Positions 11,251 to 21,854 of a stretch of DNA of 64,000 nucleotides are shown here, one piece after another. Positions within the stretch are counted from its first letter, which is position 1; the number at the start of each line of letters is the position of its first letter. The position numbers were made by a program, and so were the translations under genes. Origin of the DNA: Incurvaria masculella (lineage: Eukaryota > Arthropoda > Insecta > Lepidoptera > Incurvariidae); NCBI GenBank assembly GCA_946894095.1, contig OX335660.1, forward strand, positions 13,335,001-13,399,000, written 5' to 3'. The notes beneath the pieces are model-generated. The model was not told the origin of the DNA. It saw nothing but the letters and a program-made list of their open reading frames with translations, and searched no databases.

Positions 11251-12359
11251 GGTAACAACTCTCAAGGACTCCGTGTTTTAATCTTCAGGATATACAGAGG
11301 CAGGGTGTGCTTTCCACACGGTGTACAGGAGCAGGCAGCCAGAACTGAGTAGGGCTGATTCCTAAATAAAAATTTTCCTAAATAAAAAGATGCATTCGGG
11401 GACCGACTCAAATACACACACACAACATTTCACCCAAACTGGTCCAGCCGTTTAGGAGGAGTTAGATGACAAACACACCTACAGAAGAAAAATATTTACA
11501 AAGAAATGTGGCTCTAATTACGCCCTTATCGTACTTAACGCAATTTGCTGTTATCGGGCCCTCAATCAAATACCCATTAAAATAGTTACTTTAATAATTA
11601 GTCACAGTAATGGGAAACATGTGATTCCAATGCTATATGCGCCTTATAATATTGATTAATGCGCAAAGCAATCGGCACCTGACAGCGCCCGCTGCCGCCG
11701 CCGCTGACGCCGCAGCCTGCCGCGGTAGCGGAGGTCACAGCCCACAACATTTTTACTTGTAAGTCGAAAATGTAATTTTGCCCAAAACTAGGATCGACTA
11801 ACATGGAGTGCGAAGGTCAAGGACGTTCGTAAGATACGATGCGATTTGGTTGAAGCATCGAGATAATACTTGCTAGCATCTATCTTTATTTTATGCACAT
11901 TATTTTAAAGGATCCCAATGTTATGTCAAAGCGTACATTTATATAAACTTAATTCACGTTTGTCATTACGTCACACAACGCTTAAATAAAGAGTGTAATT
12001 GTACTGTATTGTATTGTATTGTATTTCATTTTGTCAAATTGGTAGACAAGCTACACTCAGACAGGTCATTTTTTCTTATTTTACGGCATACAAGCAAACA
12101 TACATTCAGCTTACAATTTCTGGCATATATAACATCGTCAAATTTACTAAATAATACATACAGCCATAAAATAATAATACAGCCATCTAAGTTTGCACGT
12201 GGCCTGAAAATATTTTCCCAAATGAGATCTCGACTGATACATAACCTAATTCAATGGCACCACATTCCTCGCCAGCCATGCGTTTGTTTATTGATAATTT
12301 TCGTGATGCAATTTCTTATTAGATTGCAAGCCTTTCATTCTTTTTTTTTATTGTAACTC
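11251..12359. other. Unassigned, with a retroelement-like patch and a (TATTG)n run
   Basis: 11401-11490 ('ggtccagccgtttaggagga') is a sequence type I know as widespread in insect genomes, with no clear class. A (TATTG)n run lies at 12005-12025, with LINE-tail-like text after it. No gene recognised. Confidence 0.4.
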
Positions 12360-12625
12360 GACACGTATGGCTAATGGCACATCTCATGTGATGATATTAA
12401 CAGCCGAATACACCCACAGTTATGTGGAATCTAAAAAACACGAACTAATCCTTTATTCGCCTCTTACGCAAAGACGTGAAGAAAGGCAGTGGGACCAACG
12501 GTATTTCTTTCAAGTGCCACGACGATGTGCGTGTTGTTAAGGTTAATCCCGCTTGGGTCGTTAGCACCGCGTTGAACGAAAGATGGTCGAAGCAGGGATG
12601 TAAATTGTCCCTGATTTCAGAGCAG
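12360..12625 (-). repeat. Degraded SINE mosaic
   Basis: Minus-strand SINE tail words ('tatggctaat', 'gatgatatta') at 12367-12405 and a plus-strand body word ('aaagatggtcgaagc') at 12579-12594 remain. The head is not recognisable. Confidence 0.4.
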
Positions 12626-12714
12626 CTCAATTTCGCCTTAAAAGAATAATGAGGTTATCAAATACCATGCAATGGTTCGTACTTAAAATTAAGAAGTATT
12701 GTTCTAAAGTTTTG

Positions 12715-12790
12715 CACATGTAATAAATCAACAGAGAGCTACAGGCACAAACCAATGTATGGAACATGATCACCCCATTATCCTCTTAAG
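12715..12790 (+). repeat. MITE T4 terminal arm (fragment)
   Basis: Carries 'gagagctacaggcacaaacc' and ends 'ccattatcctcttaag'. The sequence after the TTAA is unrelated to T1 here. That is evidence that the arm has its own boundary at TTAA. Confidence 0.65.
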
Positions 12791-12831
12791 GTAAGGTCCG
12801 GGCATGACACTTAGAGCCGAGGGCACGAAAG

Positions 12832-12965
12832 GACAAAAAATCAAAATCAACATCAACGTATGATTAAACACGTCACTTTGTATGGACAGTAAGAAAGGAA
12901 CTCCATGCGGTTCACTAAAAGTGACGTGACATTGATTAACTGAGTTCGTGCAATCGGGGCTTAGT
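12832..12965. repeat. Inverted-repeat element, copy 2
   Basis: Reverse-complement relative of 2332-2465: 'aaatcaaaatcaac', 'aaacacgtcacttt' and 'aaagtgacgt' occur in the mirrored order. Sequence between the arms has diverged. Confidence 0.65.
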
Positions 12966-13397
12966 TGCGGGGTTGCATGTGATGATCATATCATGCGACG
13001 ACGGTAAAATTTGAATTACGAGGAACGCAAAGAAAACGTCGCCCTATTTCGCAACGGTTTACGCGAGGAAACGTAACGCGTTTTCCGAGAAACTCCACCG
13101 CACACATCCTCTCGAGAGAAGCGAAGCTCTCTCCGCGCGCCGCTCCCGCCGCGCGAGTCCGCAGGATGTTGCACAAGCGGGCACCGCTGTCCCCGGCGCG
13201 GCCCAGCGGTGCATTGCGCAACTCATTACAAGCGGTCCGAAGCAGTGAGCATTGAAGGACGGGAGTACAGATCGACCCTCGTGTGGCGGCAGCGCGGCCA
13301 CGAGTTAGTGGAAAACGTCGAACCGTAGTTAGTTCGCTTACGAGTTCGGGAAGCGCAACATCGAATGCCCGTTGCACTGATGCGTCATTTGAAGTAC
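12966..13397. other. GC-rich block of unknown nature
   Basis: About 13085-13330 is rich in CpG compared with its surroundings. Long open frames on both strands follow from base composition and run into MITE T1. No conserved protein is recognised. 'gttcgcttacgag' near 13332 echoes 10786 and 18530. Confidence 0.4.
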
Positions 13398-13873
13398 TTG
13401 AGGCGGCCCAACCCGGCGGTACTAACTCATTCGCGGGCACGGTACAAAACCGTGCTGTTGCGCTCTGGGACCTTCTCTGTTTCAAGGAAAAAGACAGGCT
13501 CCGTGATGAGGAAGATGCAACATGTTCCCAAAAAAGACAATGTGCATAGTGTACGATTTGGTAAGATACGCGAACATTTTAATTACAAAACGACTTATAG
13601 CTAAAAGTAAACCACGTATGAACCAGATTTTAGGATGTTCTTACTTTATCATTGCGTAATCCACCTCCAAAGTTATTGCATAAAACGCGCGAAAAATTCG
13701 CACTTTCGGACCTAATATCTTAGAAACCAAACACAATTTTACAATGCTAACGGTGATCAGACATCTAGTTCGATCAAATTAAGGTAATTTGAGCAAAATT
13801 TGGGATCTCTGACAAGAAATATGGGTGTGATCTTCTTTCCCCGTTTGTATGGGGAGTTGAGCGGGAACACCTG
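13398..13873 (+). repeat. MITE T1 copy, right terminus lost
   Basis: Starts TTGAGGCGGCCCAACCCGG (TTAA mutated to TTGA), continues through 'gggcacggtacaaaaccgtg' and 'atatgggtgtgatcttcttt', and stops after 'gagttgagcggg'. The expected closing TTGGGCCACCTTAA is replaced by unrelated sequence. Confidence 0.8.
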
Positions 13874-14163
13874 TAGTGTTCTTATTTTGGAATTTCAAAT
13901 GGACGAAAGATGCATTGATGGTCTAGCTACATTTAAAACCTATAACGTTAAATATCGGACGCTCATATTCTGTGTTATGATATTTTATGAATATTTGTCT
14001 AATTTGAGAACACAAAGTACCCTCTCGTCCGCACGTTTACCTGTAAATTATAGCTGGACCATCAATCTAGATATTATTTTTTTAAATTAATTGTGGATAT
14101 TTTTATTAATAATTAATTCGTCCTTATCAAAGTGAACGCAAACGGCTCTTATCACGCCACTAA

Positions 14164-14719
14164 TAGACTAGGAGGTCACGACAAAAATGGTAACGATAAC
14201 GTAAATGGCTGAAACTGGTTTCACAGAATAAAGACCAACCCTCTAAATATAAATACGTCATTCAGCCTGCGCCAAGTGGTTGCGTTACGGTAGATAAGGC
14301 GCCTGAAAAAGTAGTTATGGTGACCAAAAGTATATTTGATTAGGTAAATGCCTGCAAATAACGAAGCATGAAAGTGTCAGTACATACTTGCTTAGCAATT
14401 CCAAAACAGAACAAATCCTTGGTTGAATTTCTTAGTTATAAGCGATTTAGGTTACAGATATAACTTTAGGTATATTTAAGTATTTAAATAAAAAACAGAC
14501 TGTTTATTGTAGTATAATTAATAGGTATTAATATTTCAAGACCATCTGTATATTCATCAACAGGTACTTACCAACATATATTTTATATAGCCTATCTAGA
14601 TAACGCAACCACTTGGCACGGGCAGACCGACATATTTAGCATCACAGGGTTGGTCTCTAACATGGGAATCTCAGCCATTTACCTTATCGTGACCAAAAAT
14701 GTTGTGACCTCCCGGAATA
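14164..14719. repeat. MITE L, copy 1, with TIRs of about 130 bp
   Basis: Both ends carry 'ggaggtc' followed by the core 'acgataacgtaaatggctg' or a variant, 'agaccaaccct', and 'gccaagtggttgcgtta' in inverted order. The middle is AT-rich and non-coding. Length is about 556 bp. A close copy lies at 25182-25736. A long-TIR, non-coding layout fits a non-autonomous DNA transposon; the superfamily is not clear because the target duplication is not obvious. Confidence 0.8.
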
Positions 14720-14945
14720 TTATAAACATCATGGCATATTCGAACATGACATAATCCACAAAGGCGAGGTGCACAGCGGGTTACGTTCGCTGTTGCTCGG
14801 CGGATGCGTACGCCGCCGTCAGAGAAGGCACACAGGAAGACGCGTAAGAGTATGCACCTACGCAAGCGACGGCCGCGCCGGCGAATAGCCGCGGGCGGCG
14901 CGACAAGAGTCGCCGCGACGCGACACCGATTGTCGACAACGCGTC
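14720..14945. other. GC-rich block between MITE L and the T1 palindrome
   Basis: About 14760-14945 is CpG-rich ('cgccgcgacgcgacaccg'). No similarity to a known gene is visible, and the frames here are compositional. Confidence 0.4.
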
Positions 14946-16035
14946 TTAAGGTGGCCCAACCCGGCGGGCCCAACTCATTCGCGGGCACGGTACAAAACCG
15001 TGCTGTTGCGCTCTGGGACCTTCTCTGTTTCAAAGAATAAGACAGGCTCCGTGATGAGGAAGATGCAACATGTCCACAAAAAAGACAATAAGCATAGTGT
15101 ATGATTTGGTAAGATTTACAAAAATTTTAATTTCAAGACGACTTATAGCTAAAAGTAAACCACGACCGCTGTAGTCAAAAATCTAACAAAAACCAAACAG
15201 ATCATAAATCTTGATTAAATAAGCTATGTCTGATGACTAATCTTTTTACGATGTTCTTACTTTATCATTGCGTAATCAACCTTTAAAGTTATTGTATAAA
15301 ACGCGCGAAAAATTCGAACTTTCGGACCTTATAACTTAGAAACCAAACACAATTTTACAATTCCAATGGTCATCAGACATCTAGTTCGATCAAATAAAGC
15401 TATTTTGAGCAAAATTTTGGATCTCTGACAAGAAATATGGGCGTGATCTTCTTTCCCCTTTTGTATGGGGAGATGAGCGGGTTGGGCCAGGTGGCCCAAC
15501 CCGCTCATCTCCCCATACAAAAGGGGAAAGAAGATCACGCCCATATTTCTTGTCAGAGATCCAAAATGTTGCTCAAAATAGCTTTATTTGATTGAACTAG
15601 ATGTCTGATGACCATTGGCATTGTAAAATTGTGTTTGGTTTCGAAGTTATAACGTCCGAAAGTTCGGATTTTTCGCGCGTTTTATACAATAACTTTGGAG
15701 GTGGATTACGCAATGATAAAGTAAGAACATCTTAAAAAGATTCGTCATCAGACATAGCTTATTTCATCAAGATTTAGAATCTATTTGGTTTTTGTTAGAT
15801 TTTTGACTACAGCGGTCGTGGTTTACTTTTAGCTAAAAGTCGTTTTGAAATTAAAATTTTCGTAAATCTTACCAAATCATACATTATGCACATTGTCTTT
15901 TTTGTGGACAGGTTGCATCTTCCTCATCACGGAGCTTGCCTTATTCTTAGAGACAGAGAAGGTCCCAGAGCGCAACAGCACGGTTTTGTCCCGTGCCCGC
16001 AAATGAGTTGAGGCCGCCGGGTTGGGCCACCTTAA
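14946..16035. repeat. Giant palindrome of two fused MITE T1 copies
   Basis: The left copy (14946 to about 15488) runs in plus orientation and the right copy (about 15489 to 16035) in minus orientation. The outer ends are TTAAGGTGGCCCAACCCGG and its complement. The centre reads 'gttgggccaggtggcccaac', so the two right-hand TIRs are joined with their TTAA lost. Near the centre the arms are almost identical over roughly 200 bp; further out they differ by scattered changes. Any transcript crossing it would fold into a stem of about 540 bp. Confidence 0.9.
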
Positions 16036-16170
16036 GAGGATAACGAGGTGATCGAGTATCATACAACGGCTCGTGACTGTTTCCTCAGTCAAATTAAGAA
16101 ATATATTTTTTAATATTTTGCAAATTAAATAAATTGACGGAGAGCTACGTTTGTACGTTTTGATTTTTTT
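16032..16170 (-). repeat. MITE T4 terminal arm, inverted, sharing TTAA with T1
   Basis: Begins at the same TTAA (16032-16035) that closes the T1 palindrome, then 'gaggataacgaggtgatcg', 'gtttcctcagtcaaatta' and 'gagagctacg'. It matches the left arm of the complete T4 at 40428. The other arm is missing. Confidence 0.8.
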
Positions 16171-17354
16171 GATAACCTGAAACTAAACATTTTCGTTTTA
16201 TGACTTCTCTTTTTAAGAATACAATATTTAATCTACCCCATCAGTGTTCCAGACCTGGAAGGTTCCCTCCAAAAGTAGAAAAATTGCGGGTTTTTGGGAG
16301 GTTATAATAGTTGTAAAATATTTCATAATTGTGTGCCTTACTAGTTGGCTTGTTGTTACCACCACATTGGATGAAAATATTTTCTAATCAGAAAAAAGAA
16401 ATTGTCCAGTGTTTCCATTCAGTTCAACGTAACCATGCGCTCACAAAGGGAACGTCCTGCCATTGCACCCATTTCCTTCGGGAATGCGCTGTGTTGGGCT
16501 AATATCATGACGATGGGTTACAAAAACTCGGGAAACTGGAGGTTTTAGTAATGATTTGGTGGATAAATGTTTGTTGATATTAAATGTTATCATAAAAAAT
16601 ATTACCAAACAGGAAACTAGTCGAAGATACTTCTAAACAGTTAAGTACAGAAGTGTCTGTGAGAAGTATAGTATTTCAGTAGTAAATACTGGTCTAGAAA
16701 TTTGCGTGCATGTAATAAGTATGGTTAAATGACATCTAAAACGGCGGTTGGAAACTGGGAAATTACGTAGCCGTGCGCGGAAAACAGAAAATCTTACCGC
16801 GCTGACCATGTCAAGGGAAATGTAGGAATTATCACTTTAGTAACTATCACTTGACGGAATGTAAGAGGCTAACGAGCTGTCGCATAAAACGCCAGCGCTG
16901 ACGTGGGCACAGCCCCTGTAATCATGCTATTCAAATCAACAGGTTGACGTAAACCACTTTCATTCTATTGCTGTCATTTTATTTTGTGACATTGCACTCT
17001 AATCAGAATAATTGGAAAGGGACAAACCTAGGGTGACTCGTGTGAGAAGGTTTCAAGCGAATTAACTGTCATTCCATGGGTAAGAAAGTGTAAGTTGTCA
17101 GCGGCGATTCACAGTCCCACAGAATCAATATATAAATACATACATATGTGTATACTCGTCCTTGTGAAAACATGAATCAATCAGGGAAGAAGGGTTTAGC
17201 TGCAAACATAAAATACCTTCATTTATGAATCGTCAGATTTGATATTGTAATTATCCAGTTCAAATTGAGAAGATAATTTTTTTTTTACTTACTAAGAGCC
17301 TACTAACAGGGCGCCTGGCGACACCTACGGGCTTTTCAACTTCCTCGGAGACTG
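16171..17354. other. Unassigned, with a SINE tail fragment
   Basis: 16428-16515 is a SINE tail piece in plus orientation ('ttcgggaatgcgctgtgttg', 'gggctaatatcatgacg'). The remainder shows no gene or repeat that I can name. Confidence 0.5.
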
Positions 17355-17600
17355 TTTTTTAGGGTTCCGTACCCAAAGGGTGAAAACGGGTCCGTCCGTC
17401 CGTCTGTCACAGGGCTGTATCTCATGAACCGTAACAGATAAGCAGCTGAAATTTTCACAGAGTGTGTATTTATTTTGCCGCTATAACAAAAAATAGGTAA
17501 AATAAAAAAATATAAAAATTTAAAGGGGTAAATTGATTTTTTGGTGTTGTTGGTACGGAACCCTTCGTGTGCGAGTCCGACTCGCACTTGGCCGGTTTTT
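17355..17600 (-). repeat. Element H copy
   Basis: Both ends are present: 'tttttagggttccgtaccc' on the left and 'gcgagtccgactcgcacttg' plus 'gccggttttt' on the right. The minisatellite part is short (gtccgtccgtccgtctgtc). Read on the minus strand it follows the same order as 39249-39541. Confidence 0.85.
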
Positions 17601-18474
17601 ATCCGTAGGTAGAAGTATGTAGAACAAAAGTCTAGTAGCATCATTGTCCAAAAAACTGAATTGTTCACCCGTCACAACCAACTCACGTGTCTTTAAAACC
17701 AACTTTCATTTTTCGACGGCACATATCTCTCTAGCAATTATCGACAAAAATATTAGTGGCCACTAAAGTGACCGCGCCTAAGAAACGTATACATATATTC
17801 TTGAGAGTAAATGTTGTGGAAATAACGTACAAAGCAAGTGGTTAAACGTTAGATAGTGGATTGCTATTGTTAATAAATACCGGCATTGTTGAGCAATCAG
17901 TGTCAATAGAGCTCAAATTATTGCCACTCGACAATCGACGAGCGATGGGATTATTACGATAGGTCGAAACACAATAGGTAGATGGTACCAAAACGGAATT
18001 TTCATGCAGTATGCAATTCGCGAATTTGTCGTTTCGTAGAGCTTTAGATCCCACTCTCCGATATGCGACACGTCGAGAAGAGCCATTGTAGTCTAACAAT
18101 TTATAATCTCTACGTGATACTCGTAGCGCATTGCCTTTTCGCTGCGTGTCAGTCGAGGTGTAAAGACACTTAAAACTCGGCATTTGATAACTTGACATTT
18201 AGTATTAACAGTTGTTATCACGTAAAAAACGCCATCTTCATTGCAATACATTTTAACAGACGACCTATCTTAAAACCCACAGTCGCAAACACTGCACGTT
18301 CTCCGTTGCCCGCTGCGGTGATCTATCGCGGGCTTATGACGCACCTCAACAGTCGAAGTTTCTCATTCAGCCCACAGTCGCTTACGTCCTGATTTTTCAG
18401 AGCAGACAAGCTACCTCCAAAGGCCTTTCGCCGACATCTCGTCAGCCCGAGTGAGAAAAGACATTATAGCGGCA
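17601..18474. other. Unassigned stretch
   Basis: No recognisable gene or repeat. The 118-codon minus-strand frame at 17842-18198 has no domain that I know. Confidence 0.45.
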
Positions 18475-18875
18475 GTGTAGCTACGTTTTAGTGATAAAAC
18501 GTACACGAACGGTAACGCCTATCAGGCAGTTCGCTTACGAATGAGCTCACTTTTTGGGCATACCGCTTATAGCGGTTATCATAGAGATTTTCTCGACGGA
18601 AAGTATCCGGAACACAATGATTTCAATGATTTAAGGCTTTCCGTCGAGAAAATCGCTTTGACGACCTCTATAAAAGAGCTTATCTTGAATGAAACATTCC
18701 TGATTCCTGAGAACGGAATTCCAAAAATTGGCCTACTGATGTCCGTTCCAACGACACTTTAAAACTGCATACAGGGCGAGTTTTAGTGCGACGAACATTC
18801 GATGTTGCGCGTCCCGAACTGACTAACCGACGCTACCGTCAGTGAATTATCACTAAAACGTGATCACACTGCAGC
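18475..18875. repeat. Candidate MITE with TIRs of about 60 bp, containing a hairpin
   Basis: The left end 'cgttttagtgataaaacg' near 18485 returns inverted as 'tatcactaaaacgtgatc' near 18849. The flanks 'ggtaacgcctatcaggcag' and, inverted, 'ctgactaaccgacgctacc' also pair loosely. Inside is a perfect 18-bp stem (18586-18603 with 18637-18654, 'gattttctcgacggaaag') over a 33-base loop. No protein is encoded. Confidence 0.55.
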
Positions 18876-19454
18876 TACGAATGCGTTTCGGTCGCCACTC
18901 CAGTCCTTCCTTGAATAAATGACTACATTCATTATTGCACACAGAGAAAATATTACAGCAGCACAACAATACTGCACAAAGGCGAACTTTGTTTCTTCCA
19001 GGCGACCCTTATTCGATGGGTTGGCGAGATGTCGGCGGAAGGCGATTCAGGGCACAAGGACCGAGGTCAACCTATCGCACCGAACCCGCATTCGCGAACT
19101 ACTGCACATTCACCGCACTCGTCCGAGAGCGCACAGAGCCCGCGGTGAGGCGCCCCTCTTGACCCCAGACAGTTCGAATTGAAAAGTGTTATCTCTTGCG
19201 TTCCTCGGTATTGTAAAAATTAATCTCGCTCGCGCAACGCAATCAATCTACTTGTTCACCGCAAAATCTGCTAGTGCTAGTTAAATGGGTTCTGTCAGAG
19301 TTATACATACCATTCTTGTGTGCAATGCGTCGATGCAATTTCATAGCGGTGCTTTACCGTTTTAATGGTATTCGAGGCCTTCTAACACACGGATAGAGTG
19401 TGAAATGGTTAACGAGTTGATTCCTCACAAAACAAAGGCTGGATCGGTCTTTCT
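18876..19454. other. Unassigned, moderately GC-rich
   Basis: Two overlapping short frames at 18919-19182 have no recognisable domain and probably follow from composition. Nothing else is recognised. Confidence 0.45.
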
Positions 19455-19725
19455 CAATAGTACACCAACGCTTGTGTTTTAGATAAGTTCTTGGAGTATT
19501 GTTCGCATCTGTGGGACGATTCCTTGGGCTCGATACAGCGTCGTGCCGGGCGTCTCGTCGACGACCCCGACATATCCCTCCGAAGGGATGTAGGTTCTCT
19601 TTCTGTGTTATATCGTCTATACCAGGGAGAATGCTTTTCGGAGCTGCATAACGACAGCCCATCGTCCGCTTTTCACCATCGCAGAACAGGCAGGGAATGC
19701 ATCTATTTATTCACGGCAGTAAGAT
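19455..19725 (+). pseudogene. Non-LTR retrotransposon ORF2 C-terminal fragment (5' part)
   Basis: The frame at 19491-19727 reads 'MEYCSHLWDDSLGSIQRRAG' and later 'LSVLYRLYQGECFSELH', a pattern typical of the region after the reverse transcriptase domain in Jockey/CR1-like LINE ORF2 proteins. Near 19690 the family's 'RQGMH' motif is in another frame, so there is at least one frameshift. A SINE begins at 19726. LINE text resumes near 20172 after loss of roughly 30 codons. I infer one old LINE copy interrupted by the SINE. Confidence 0.75.
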
Positions 19726-20116
19726 AGCTCGCAGCCTAGTGGCGCGGGGACTTGCCTAGCATACCAGAGGTGAGGGTTCAAATTCTCTCCTCGTTCAATC
19801 ACCATTTTCTTTCTCTTTCCGAGTTGGATAAGTGCATTTCGTCACGAATGCGAGCTGCTCCATGGTTCGGAATCCATGTAAAACTTTAGGTCTCCTTCCC
19901 CGACTAGGTGGTAAGGTTTGATTGGCATGAAAAGATAGATGGTCGAAGCGGCAATGAGAAATTCTCCGTATTTACCATCCAATTCTAGCCGTGCTCTTAA
20001 AGGGAAGGTCCTGGCATGACACCTAATTCCTACGGGAATGTGGTGTATTGGGCTCAAATCATAACGGTAGTTGTGTAGTATTAGCCATCCATGTCAAGTT
20101 GCATAATAATAATAAG
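19726..20116 (+). mobile_element. SINE-1, full length, inserted in a LINE
   Basis: tRNA-like head 'cgcagcctagtggcgcgggg' (A-box-like), with the B-box-like 'ggttcaaattc' at 19775-19785. The body runs through 'cgagctgctccatggttcgg' and the tail ends 'catccatgtcaagttgcata' followed by (ATA)n. LINE ORF2 text flanks it on both sides in the same orientation. Confidence 0.85.
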
Positions 20117-20171
20117 TCCCAAAATAAAAACCAACCAATTGTAAAGATCTATTTATAGGGTTGATAAAATA

Positions 20172-20360
20172 TTGAATGCACTCTATCGAGATATTTCCTC
20201 AACAGTACAAACTGGGTTCCTTCAAACATGGTTTGAAGAAGCACATGGCAAGCCCGCATGGTTTGAAGAAGCACATGGCCAGCCCGCATGGTTTGAAGAA
20301 GCACATGGCCAGCCCGTATGGTTTGAAGAAGCACATGGCCAGCCCGCATGGTTTTCGCAG
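20172..20360 (+). pseudogene. LINE ORF2 C-terminus with an in-frame 30-bp expansion
   Basis: One frame reads 'FPQQYKLGSFKHGLKKHMAS' and ends 'HGFRSP', matching the ORF2 ends seen on the minus strand at 43040-43381 and 54058-54330. Within it a 30-bp unit ('catggtttgaagaagcacat' plus ten bases) starts at 20227, 20257, 20287 and 20317. The four copies add 10 residues each and keep the frame. The normal element has a single copy at this place. Confidence 0.75.
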
Positions 20361-20670
20361 CCCCCGTTTAAGGCTCCAACTGACTCCTGCTTTCAGCAAA
20401 CAAACGATAATGGCGATCTCCGGAAGCATTGAGTTTGCGTTAGGGTTCATTGTTGCATGCGCCTAAAAATCGAGCGCGACGAAGCGAAATTTAGGATGTT
20501 GACCTTTAGAGTCCACTTTTCTAAAGTGAATTAATATATGTTTAACGCTTTTTCACTAGATAAAAATGTGATCTCGTAACACAAAAAATAAAATTGTCTA
20601 AATGGTTTATAGTTTCCAAGCGCCGGGTTGAAAACGTAGTAAAACCTAGTAAATTGGTGTTTACAAACAT
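20361..20670 (+). repeat. Dispersed repeat pair, copy 1
   Basis: Starts 'ttaaggctccaactgactcc' and matches 63437-63745 in the same orientation through 'ataatggcgatctccggaag', 'gtgaattaatatat' and 'tttccaagcgccggg'. The frame from the LINE stays open to 20465 and ends 'GSIEFALGFIVACA'. The other copy keeps the same peptide in frame, so a short coding role in an element is possible. Confidence 0.65.
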
Positions 20671-21318
20671 ATTTTTTTTAAAGAAAATAATCAACTCATT
20701 AAAACCATTTTAAGGTCATACACTAAATAATAGTCCAAACTTTGATATTTCGATTTGATTTTTTACGCGTGTATACTCTTAACAGACGCTGAAATAAAAT
20801 AAAAATAAACCCAAAATATTGGCGGTTAGCGTCATATGGAGACTTATCGTGCCGCGGAGTTGACTCTTATAAGGTCTTTATTAATCCATACACAAATAAG
20901 ATTTCGGCGAAACATCGCGAAACGGGCGAGCGATGCGCGTTGCCACCCGACGCCGCCGGTTAGTCACCGAGCGGTGACGGGCGCGCGCCGATGACGGGTC
21001 CGCGAGGGGTGCGGAGTGCGGGGTGCGAGGGGGGGCGGCCTTGCAAGGTCGCTCGGCGGGACCAGCCGCGTCCGTCGATGCTCTCGTTGCAAAGAGGAAA
21101 ACATGTCGGATGGATATTATGTATACCATAGGCTTAGAATGTAAAGACATACAGAGTCAACTGACGGATGAGACCAAAATAGTTTTATAAAAAATGTATT
21201 GAAATTTATTTTTGTACTCAAAAACATTTTTGTGACTGGACCGTTAAAAGAACGAATCCCTACTGATAATATAATTTCCTAAAGTGAGTTTGTTGGGTTG
21301 TCTTATCTTTCTATGTCC
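20671..21318. other. Unassigned, with a GC-rich block
   Basis: About 20920-21080 is GC-rich with G runs ('gcgagggggggcggcc'). It could be an isolated CpG island or part of a repeat. No exon or TIR was found. Confidence 0.4.
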
Positions 21319-21521
21319 TTCATTCAAGCTGAAGTTAGATCTTCTTTCAGGCTAAAACTAGTCCTTCTTTCAAGCAGAAACTTGCCCTTCTTTCAATCAG
21401 AAACTTGTCCTTCTTTCAAGCAGAAATGTATCCTTCTTTCCAGCAGAAACTTGTTATTTTTTCAAGCGGACAGTTGTCCTTTCAAGCAGACACTTGTCCT
21501 TCTTTCAAGCAGAAACTGAGC
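21319..21521 (+). repeat. 24-bp minisatellite, about eight units
   Basis: The unit 'cttctttcaagcagaaactt' plus four bases repeats with single-base changes. The run is a little irregular near 21460-21490. An open frame through it is a consequence of the 24-bp (8-codon) period. Confidence 0.85.
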
Positions 21522-21854
21522 AATGTTTTAACAGGGTACAAGCGGACACAGCGTAAGCGGGTACCGCAGCTACTTAAAATGTTTATTTGTCTGCAAGGAA
21601 GCATCGATCGTGCGGGCATTCCAAGAGTTCTTACAAGTTCCTGACGCCTCAATCGCGCGCAAGGATCGAGGCGATCTCGCCTCGCGTCGGCGGCACGAAG
21701 CGTGTCCTGTTGACGCCGACGCCGGCGCCGGCGGCGTGGAACTAATGCCGCCGCGACGCGGACAATTGGGCGCGTTTAGATGCTCGAGGAACACAGCGCG
21801 AAGCTACAGAGTGATTTTTTCAGTTCAAGTATTATCAATGGAAGTATACAAGTA
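21522..21854. other. Unassigned GC-rich flank of the mariner element
   Basis: 21640-21780 is CpG-rich ('cgacgccgacgccggcgccg'). No gene recognised. The TA target duplication of the next element is at 21853-21854. Confidence 0.45.

Noticed and set aside
12991..13485. 164-codon minus-strand ORF
   Set aside because: Half of it is MITE T1 read backwards and the rest is a CpG-rich block; no domain seen.
20172..20432. Repeat protein with 'WFEEAHGQPA' units
   Set aside because: This is the wrong frame of an expanded LINE ORF2 end; another frame matches the LINE C-terminus.
21298..21644. Low-complexity secreted or repeat protein
   Set aside because: The frame is open because the 24-bp minisatellite is a multiple of three; flanks show no gene.
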